Shown piece after piece: positions 1 through 4,148 of a DNA stretch of 7,281 bases. The translations under genes and the position numbers were made by a program. The notes below the pieces were generated by a model. It was not told the origin of the DNA, made no database searches, and worked only from the letters and a program-made list of their open reading frames with translations. Origin of the DNA: Gemmataceae bacterium (lineage in GTDB: Bacteria > Planctomycetota > Planctomycetia > Gemmatales > Gemmataceae); NCBI GenBank assembly GCA_017853285.1, contig JAFMJU010000201.1, forward strand, positions 1-7,281. Direction: 5' to 3'. Every line of letters begins with the position of its first letter. The first letter of the stretch is position 1.

Positions 1-2
1 GC

Positions 3-1154
3 AAGGTTTACCTGGTGGGTGGCACCATCGAGGCCCAAAAGGAGGAGCCCAAGGAAAAGAAGGAAGAGCCCAAGGGCAAGGGCCGCCGTGGCGGCGCCGG
101 CCAGAAGCATATCGACGAGGTGTTTTGCCTCGACGAGGCAAACGGCAAGGAACTCTGGCGGGTGAAAGTAGGCAAGGAATACGAGGACAACGGCTCCGAT
201 TCCAACTGGGGCGGCGGTCCCCGTGGCAACCCCACGGTCACCGAGGACGGCCACCTCTACATTCTCGGCATCCGCGGCGATGTCTACTGCCTGAAATCCT
301 CTGACGGCTCCCAGGTCTGGACCAAGAATTACGAGAAGGACCTGGGTGGCAAGCTGATGAGCGGTTGGGGCTTCAGCGAGTCCCCCCTGGTGGACGGTGA
401 CAAGCTTGTCTGCGTGCCCGGCGGCGACAAGGGCACCCTCGCGTGCCTGAACCGCAAAAACGGCGAGGTGATTTGGCGCTCCACCGACCTGAAGGACGCA
501 GCCGGCTACTCCAGCGTGGTCAAGGCGAATCTCTCCGGCGTGGACCAGTATGTGGTTTTGACGGGCAGCAATGTGGTCGGCGTGGCTGCCGACACCGGCA
601 AGCTCCTCTGGAGCTATGACTGCAAGGACCGCTATCGCGTGGCGGTGATCCCCACCCCCGTCATCGTCGGCAAGGACATGGTCTATGCCACCTCCGGCTA
701 CGGGGCCGGCTGCGACCTGATCAAGATCACCGGCGACGCCGGCGGCCAAAAGGCCGAGAAGGTCTTCTCCAACCGGGATCTGGCCAACCACCATGGCGGC
801 GTGATTTTCAAGGACGGATTCATCTATGGCCACGGGGATGGCAAGGGCTGGATCTGCCAGGACATGAAGGATGGCTCCACGAAGTGGTCCAGCCGAGGCA
901 ACAAGGCCCCTGAAAAGGGCTCGGTCACTTACGCCGACGGCGCCCTGTTCTGCTACGGCGAGGATTCCGGCACACTGGTGGTGGTGGAAGCCAGCCCCAA
1001 GGAATACAAGGAGCTGGGCCGTTTCAAGATCACCGGCGAAACCAAACTGCGCCGCCCCAGCGGCAAGTTCTGGACCCACCCGGTCATCGCCAACGGCAAG
1101 CTCTATCTGCGCGATCAGGACCTTCTGTTCTGCTACGACATCTCCGGCAAGTGA
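3..1154 (+). CDS. PQQ-like beta-propeller repeat protein (5' end outside window)
   Basis: The reading frame is open from the first complete codon at position 3, so the GTG at 15 is probably internal: the codons before it (KVYL) continue a propeller strand and no ribosome-binding site is visible. Counting from codon 15, the recognisable blade motif (small residue, D/N-G, then Trp) recurs at residues 42-48 (ANGKELW), 97-102, 148-154, 193-199 and 285-291, each followed by strands such as LYILG, LVCVP and MVYATS. This is the pattern of PQQ-dehydrogenase-like propellers, which are abundant in Planctomycetota and Verrucomicrobiota and usually exported. None of the quinoprotein catalytic residues can be assigned, so a scaffold or binding role is as likely as enzymatic activity. 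A Lys/Glu/Pro-rich insertion (residues 7-30) interrupts the first visible blade. The gene ends with TGA followed by a strong hairpin. The family call is firm; substrate and role are unknown. Confidence 0.85.
   Translation, partial: KVYLVGGTIEAQKEEPKEKKEEPKGKGRRGGAGQKHIDEVFCLDEANGKELWRVKVGKEYEDNGSDSNWGGGPRGNPTVTEDGHLYILGIRGDVYCLKSSDGSQVWTKNYEKDLGGKLMSGWGFSESPLVDGDKLVCVPGGDKGTLACLNRKNGEVIWRSTDLKDAAGYSSVVKANLSGVDQYVVLTGSNVVGVAADTGKLLWSYDCKDRYRVAVIPTPVIVGKDMVYATSGYGAGCDLIKITGDAGGQKAEKVFSNRDLANHHGGVIFKDGFIYGHGDGKGWICQDMKDGSTKWSSRGNKAPEKGSVTYADGALFCYGEDSGTLVVVEASPKEYKELGRFKITGETKLRRPSGKFWTHPVIANGKLYLRDQDLLFCYDISGK
39..80 (+). repeat. Two-copy 21-bp in-frame tandem repeat (KEEPKEK / KEEPKGK)
   Basis: Positions 39-59 and 60-80 are adjacent 21-base units that match at 18 of 21 positions and encode two heptapeptides, KEEPKEK and KEEPKGK. 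They lie in a purine-rich stretch of the beta-propeller gene and form most of a charged, probably disordered loop inserted in a blade. This looks like expansion by slippage or unequal recombination. Confidence 0.7.
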
Positions 1155-1183
1155 TCAGCGCCTGATCCAAACCCAACCTTCAC

Positions 1184-1211
1184 GGGCCGGCCCTTTCTGG
1201 GCCGGCCCTTT
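1184..1211 (+). terminator. Palindromic hairpin terminator after the beta-propeller gene
   Basis: GGGCCGGCCC at 1184-1193 and again at 1199-1208 are the two arms of a perfect 10-bp stem with a 5-base loop (TTTCT), starting 29 bases after the stop codon. Each arm is itself a palindrome, so the element is at once a direct and an inverted repeat. Only three T residues follow, so the stem is very strong but the U-tract is short. A transcription terminator or 3' stabilising hairpin is the likely role. Confidence 0.6.
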
Positions 1212-1244
1212 CCGCTTCCCGCCACCTCCCGCCAAGGCCCACCC

Positions 1245-2366
1245 ATGCGTCATTTACTGCTTGCTTGTGGCTTGACCCTTCTGGCTACAACCCTGTCCCC
1301 GGCTCGCGATCGCTGGACGCCGGAAAAAGCCCAGGAATGGTGGAAGAACCGCGGCTGGGTGTCCGGCGCCAACTACCTGCCCAACAATGCCATCAACCAA
1401 CTGGAAATGTGGCAGGCCGAAACTTTCGATCCCGCCACCATCGACCGCGAACTCGGCTGGGCGCGCGACCTGGGCTTCAACAGCATGCGGGTCTTCCTGC
1501 ACCACCTGCCCCACGAGCAAGACCCCGCGGGCTTTCTCGAGCGGGTGGACAAGTTCCTGTCCATCGCCGCCAAACACAAGATTGGCGTCTTGTTCGTCCT
1601 GTTCGACAGCTGCTGGGATCCCAACCCCGTGCTGGGCAAGCAGCGCGATCCCAAACCCGGCGTTCACAACTCGGGCTGGGTACAGTCCCCCGGCGCGCGC
1701 GACCTCGTTGACCCCAAGCGCCACGCGGTGCTGGAGAAATACACCCGCGGCGTGATCGGCCGTTTCAAGAACGACCCCCGCGTGGACGGCTGGGATGTCT
1801 GGAACGAGCCCGACAACCAAAACGACAACAGCTACGGCAAGAACTGGCTCAAGCAGGAGCCAGCGCGCAAGGTGGAGCGCACCCTGGAACTGCTCACCCA
1901 GGCCATGCGCTGGGCGCGGGAATCCGACCCCTCCCAGCCGATCACCTCGGGCGTGTGGATCGGCCAGTGGCCCGAGGATGGCAAGCTGTCCCCCACCGAG
2001 CGTGTGCAGATCGACCAGTCCGATGTGATTTCTTACCACAGCTACGATCCGCTCGATCGTTCCCGCAAGTGCGTGGAGAACCTGCGCCGCTACAACCGCC
2101 CGATCCTCTGCACAGAATATATGGCCCGGCCGCAGGGCAGCACCTTCGACCCCATGCTGGGCTACATGAAGGAACAAGGAGTGGGAGCCTACAATTGGGG
2201 CTTCATCGAGGGCAAATCCCAAACCAACTACCCATGGGACTCGTGGCAGAAGCCCTACAAAACCGAGCCGCCCGTCTGGTTCCACGACATCCTGCGCACC
2301 AACGGCAAACCCTACCGCCAGGCGGAGGTGGATTACATCCGCAAGGTAACAGGGGCCGCGAAATAA
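1245..2366 (+). CDS. Secreted cellulase-family (clan GH-A) glycoside hydrolase
   Basis: A 373-residue protein. The N-terminus has a short positive start, a hydrophobic core (LLLACGLTLLATTL) and an A-R-D junction near residue 20, consistent with a Sec signal peptide; a lipobox is not convincing. The mature part is a TIM-barrel glycosidase of the GH5-like type: the R-V-F strand motif at 82-84, the acid/base Glu188 in WDVWNEPD (184-190), a HSYD motif at 265-268, the probable nucleophile Glu291 in ILCTEYMAR, and Trp318 in the YNWGF strand. Both catalytic glutamates are present, so the enzyme is probably active on a beta-linked polysaccharide or oligosaccharide. Relatives are often labelled cellulase or 1,4-beta-xylanase without biochemical support, and the substrate cannot be read from sequence. 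The ATG at 1245 is chosen because it gives the signal peptide; only a weak AAGG lies upstream. It follows the beta-propeller gene on the same strand but is separated from it by the hairpin at 1184, so it is probably a separate unit. No carbohydrate-binding module is visible. Confidence 0.85.
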   Translation: MRHLLLACGLTLLATTLSPARDRWTPEKAQEWWKNRGWVSGANYLPNNAINQLEMWQAETFDPATIDRELGWARDLGFNSMRVFLHHLPHEQDPAGFLERVDKFLSIAAKHKIGVLFVLFDSCWDPNPVLGKQRDPKPGVHNSGWVQSPGARDLVDPKRHAVLEKYTRGVIGRFKNDPRVDGWDVWNEPDNQNDNSYGKNWLKQEPARKVERTLELLTQAMRWARESDPSQPITSGVWIGQWPEDGKLSPTERVQIDQSDVISYHSYDPLDRSRKCVENLRRYNRPILCTEYMARPQGSTFDPMLGYMKEQGVGAYNWGFIEGKSQTNYPWDSWQKPYKTEPPVWFHDILRTNGKPYRQAEVDYIRKVTGAAK

Positions 2367-2375
2367 TGTGCTTCA

Positions 2376-2411
2376 CCAAAAAGTCCGGTCAGGCATCGTC
2401 CGGATTTTTGG
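2376..2411. terminator. Bidirectional intrinsic terminator between the hydrolase gene and hepT
   Basis: The left arm 2376-2388 (CCAAAAAGTCCGG) pairs with the right arm 2400-2411 (CCGGATTTTTGG) over 12 bp with one bulged base (G2383) and an 11-base loop. The A-run in the left arm and the T-run in the right arm give a U-tract to transcripts from either strand, the standard form of a bidirectional terminator between convergent genes. It begins 10 bases after the hydrolase stop. The hepT stop codon (2389-2391) lies in the loop, and the last hepT codons form the right arm. Confidence 0.75.
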
Positions 2412-2751
2412 CCAACAGATTCAACAGCAAAGGCAGGAGATTCGGAACCTCCTTCTGCACTAGGCTCCACAGGGTGGCCTCGTCCAAACCCAGATAACCA
2501 TGGATCAACTGGTTTCTGGTGGCAACTATTTGCCGCCAAGGTATTTCTGTATTTTCCAACCTGACTTTGTCAGGAATCCGCGTCGCCGCCTCACCAATCA
2601 GCTCCAGATTCCTGAGTGTGGCATCGCGAACCAGGGAGTTTTCCTCAAACGCTTTTTGGGTGAGGCCCTGGGTGTATTCAATCACCCTTCTGGAAAAACG
2701 AACCATGTCCTCCACATAGAAACGCCATGCGCGCCTGCCTTTGTCAGACAT
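2389..2751 (-). CDS. hepT: HepT-like ribonuclease toxin (DUF86)
   Basis: A 120-residue, mostly helical protein of the HepT/DUF86 (HEPN) family, taking the ATG at 2751 as start. It carries the family's active-site motif R-x4-H-x-Y as RNQLIHGY: Arg79, His84, Tyr86. HEPN toxins of this family act as RNases, and the Tyr of this motif is the residue that the partner MntA AMPylates to neutralise the toxin in characterised systems. The start at 2751 is preferred over an in-frame ATG at 2787 because family proteins begin close to the motif D-K-x-R-x-x-x-F/Y, and because it gives an 8-base overlap (ATGTCTGA) with the end of mntA, the usual coupling in these pairs. Base composition is lower in GC than the flanking genes (27 of 60 bases G/C at 2521-2580, against 39 of 60 at 1501-1560), in line with acquisition. 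All key residues are intact, so the toxin is probably functional. Confidence 0.9.
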   Translation of the reverse strand: MSDKGRRAWRFYVEDMVRFSRRVIEYTQGLTQKAFEENSLVRDATLRNLELIGEAATRIPDKVRLENTEIPWRQIVATRNQLIHGYLGLDEATLWSLVQKEVPNLLPLLLNLLAKNPDDA

Positions 2752-3049
2752 GAATCGCCTCGCGTTCAATGAAAGGGCGTAGTTCACTTCTCAAGGCGGT
2801 TTTAGTGACCAAATCCACGGGCTTTCCCAACAAATCCTCCAGGTAAAATTGCAGGCCGAAAAACCGGCTAGCCTCCGGTGGATGGTCAAAGGCGACCAGG
2901 ATATCAATGTCGCTGCCGTGCGAATGCTCCTCACGGCTGTATGATCCGAACAAAGCCAAATCCTTCACCCCGAATTGGACAACCAATTCTGGCTTTTTGT
3001 CGGTCAATAGCGCTAAAACCGAAGCCCTGTCCACGGCACTACCACCCAC
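2744..3049 (-). CDS. mntA: MntA-like minimal nucleotidyltransferase antitoxin
   Basis: A small nucleotidyltransferase of the Pol-beta superfamily, 101 residues from the GTG at 3049. The signature GS-x10-D-x-D is complete: Gly35-Ser36, then Asp47 and Asp49 in GSDIDILV, and a third acidic residue, Asp79, in KPVDLV. These bind the two metal ions and ATP. In characterised MntA-HepT pairs, MntA is the antitoxin and transfers AMP to the HepT Tyr. An alternative start is the GTG at 3034 (residue 6), which has GGTGG seven bases upstream and gives VDRASVLALL, closer to the usual family N-terminus; the shorter form may be the real protein. An in-frame stop lies a few codons upstream of 3049. The gene precedes and overlaps hepT by 8 bases on the minus strand, so antitoxin is made first and translation is coupled. 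A near-perfect -10 box lies at 3082-3087. Confidence 0.9.
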   Translation of the reverse strand: MGGSAVDRASVLALLTDKKPELVVQFGVKDLALFGSYSREEHSHGSDIDILVAFDHPPEASRFFGLQFYLEDLLGKPVDLVTKTALRSELRPFIEREAIHV

Positions 3050-3081
3050 ATTCCACAGTCAAATATCCGCTCAACTCTAAC

Positions 3082-3087
3082 ATTATA
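3082..3087 (-). promoter_or_regulatory. Probable -10 box of the mntA-hepT operon
   Basis: On the minus strand this is TATAAT, a perfect sigma-70-type -10 hexamer, in a local AT-rich patch (13 of 40 bases G/C at 3061-3100). Transcription would start near 3075, leaving about 26 bases before the GTG at 3049. The best -35-like element, TTGAAC at 3101-3106, is only 13 bases away, short of the usual 16-18, so the -35 call is doubtful. The upstream side of the promoter overlaps the last codons of fdhD. Confidence 0.45.
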
Positions 3088-3102
3088 TCTGTGATCGAAT
3101 GT

Positions 3103-3954
3103 TCAAATCCCCACCCGCCCCGGGTGGCTGTACACATTCATGCTGCCGCCTTTGGCGAATCCAACCAGTGTGATCCCATGCTCCATTGCCAGATCCACCG
3201 CCAGGCTGGTGGGCGCCCCCACGGCGGCGATGAATGGAATGCCCGCGACGGACGCCTTCTGGATGATTTCATAGCCCACGCGTCCGGAGATCGCCAACAG
3301 GTGCTCCCCCAGCGGCATAACACCCCGCAACAGACCGGCGCCTATCACCTTGTCGAGCGCGTTGTGCCGGCCCACATCCTCCCGCAGCAGCACAAGGCCC
3401 CTGTCCAGTGAAAACAGTCCCGACGCGTGCACCCCGCCCGTTTGCGCGAAAAGCCTCTGCCCCATCCGGGCCTGTGACATCATGTCGGTGATCCGCTCCG
3501 GGCTGACACTCCAGTCCGAAGTCCCACGGGTGGCTTTCACCGAGAGCGATTCAATCGATCGCTTGCCGCACGCTCCGCAACTCGAGGTGCTGTAAAAAAA
3601 ACGCTCAATGCCTCGGCCCCGCGATGGCGCCTCCAGCCGCACATCCACCACGGTTCCGCCCATGCCGTCCTGGGGCGCATCCTCCACCCGCTCCACCGCC
3701 AAAATTTCCCGAGCGGCGTCGATCACCCCCTCGCAGAACAGAAAACCCGTCACAAGTTCCCTGTCTTCCAGCTCGCCTCCGGGTGTCCGCATCAGCACCG
3801 CTGCGGGGCGGCCATGCAGGCGGATTTCCAGGGGTGCTTCCACCGCCACCCCGTCCCCTTCGGCGGGTCCGCAAGGCGCGCCGTCCCGGATCCGTTGGAC
3901 CTGTCGCCGGTCCAATCCCGGGTGTTCCTCCTGCAAGTTCGTTTCCTTGTCCAT
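3103..3954 (-). CDS. fdhD: Formate dehydrogenase accessory sulfurtransferase FdhD
   Basis: A 283-residue protein, close to the 277 of E. coli FdhD. Family knowledge: FdhD takes sulfur from the cysteine desulfurase IscS and delivers it to the Mo/W-bis-PGD cofactor as the sulfido ligand, without which formate dehydrogenase is inactive. Visible family motifs are APLEIRLHG near the N-terminus; ELVTGFLFCEG; the sulfur-carrying C-x-x-C loop in SSCGACGK (Cys126 and Cys129 from this start); TGGVHASGLF; EDVGRHNALDKV; SGRVGYEIIQKA; GAPTSLAVDLA; and the C-terminal GFAKGGSMNVYS. All motifs are intact, so it should be functional. The ATG at 3954 is chosen because AGGTGA lies four bases upstream and the protein then has the normal length; in-frame alternatives are ATG 3993 and TTG 4005, with poorer upstream signals. 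It is divergent from the formate dehydrogenase gene, its expected client, across a shared control region. Confidence 0.95.
   Translation of the reverse strand: MDKETNLQEEHPGLDRRQVQRIRDGAPCGPAEGDGVAVEAPLEIRLHGRPAAVLMRTPGGELEDRELVTGFLFCEGVIDAAREILAVERVEDAPQDGMGGTVVDVRLEAPSRGRGIERFFYSTSSCGACGKRSIESLSVKATRGTSDWSVSPERITDMMSQARMGQRLFAQTGGVHASGLFSLDRGLVLLREDVGRHNALDKVIGAGLLRGVMPLGEHLLAISGRVGYEIIQKASVAGIPFIAAVGAPTSLAVDLAMEHGITLVGFAKGGSMNVYSHPGRVGI
3111..3127 (-). terminator. Short GC hairpin at the end of fdhD
   Basis: CCACCCG (3111-3117) and CGGGTGG (3121-3127) form a perfect 7-bp stem with a 3-base loop, inside the last codons of fdhD. In the minus-strand transcript only a short T-run follows, so it would be a weak intrinsic terminator or a pause/stability hairpin. 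It may also simply reflect codon content. Confidence 0.25.
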
Positions 3955-3958
3955 CCAT

Positions 3959-3964
3959 TCACCT
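3959..3964 (-). promoter_or_regulatory. Ribosome-binding site deciding the fdhD start
   Basis: AGGTGA on the minus strand, four bases before the ATG at 3954. The same AGGTGA precedes the divergent formate dehydrogenase start. It supports 3954 over the upstream in-frame ATG (3993) and TTG (4005). Confidence 0.5.
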
Positions 3965-4054
3965 GGTTCGCCACAACAAGGCTTTGGCCCCATCCTATCG
4001 CCCAATCAAGACTTGTGACGATTTTCCAGCAGGGTCAGCGGCCACATTCGCTGT

Positions 4055-4083
4055 TTGGACCGGCCCGTTTGACCGATTAGAAT
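4055..4083 (+). promoter_or_regulatory. Candidate sigma-70 promoter of the formate dehydrogenase operon
   Basis: TTGGAC at 4055-4060 and TAGAAT at 4078-4083 are separated by exactly 17 bases. The -10 matches the consensus at five of six positions; the -35 has only its TTG. Transcription would start near 4090, about 60 bases before the ATG, so the inverted repeat at 4096-4130 would lie in the leader. A 5-bp inverted repeat (CAGCG 4036-4040, CGCTG 4049-4053, 8-base spacer) sits just upstream of the -35 and could be part of an activator site. I looked for a sigma-54 GG-N10-GC element, as used by E. coli fdhF, and found none in good form. Confidence 0.35.
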
Positions 4084-4095
4084 CAAGGAAAACCC

Positions 4096-4130
4096 GGTTT
4101 GGAATGGGCATCGACCCATTCCCGCAAACC
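4096..4130 (+). promoter_or_regulatory. Long inverted repeat in the formate dehydrogenase leader
   Basis: GGAATGGG (4101-4108) and CCCATTCC (4115-4122) are perfect 8-base inverted arms around a 6-base spacer (CATCGA). An outer pair, GGTTT (4096-4100) with AAACC (4126-4130), extends the stem to 13 bp with a 3-base bulge (CGC, 4123-4125) on one side. The element ends nine bases before the ribosome-binding site (AGGTGA, 4140-4145). As DNA it could be the operator of a dimeric regulator between fdhD and the dehydrogenase; as RNA it would be a stable leader hairpin affecting transcription or translation. It does not resemble the ModE site or a molybdenum-cofactor riboswitch that I know. Confidence 0.55.
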
Positions 4131-4148
4131 CGCCCCAGCAGGTGAGCC

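Noticed and set aside
1254..2285. Long 343-codon minus-strand ORF opposite the glycoside hydrolase gene
   Set aside because: It lies wholly antisense to a gene with clear catalytic motifs. Its translation is a low-complexity Val/Gly/Ala-rich sequence typical of GC-rich antisense frames and shows no family motif.
2500..2772. Plus-strand ORF opposite hepT (90 codons)
   Set aside because: Fully antisense to hepT, whose active-site motif and overlap with mntA are clear; no motif in the plus-strand translation.
2367..3102. CRISPR array, IS element or integrase around the toxin-antitoxin pair
   Set aside because: No regularly spaced repeats, terminal inverted repeats, transposase or integrase coding sequence could be seen here or in the flanks.
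4055..4112. Sigma-54 promoter for the FDH gene, by analogy with E. coli fdhF
   Set aside because: Several GG doublets occur, but none has GC at the required 10-base spacing with the surrounding TGGCAC/TTGCA-like bases.
4006..4148. Molybdenum-cofactor riboswitch or ModE operator upstream of the FDH gene
   Set aside because: The region holds one bulged hairpin only, too simple for the multi-stem riboswitch, and there is no TATAT-type inverted ModE motif.
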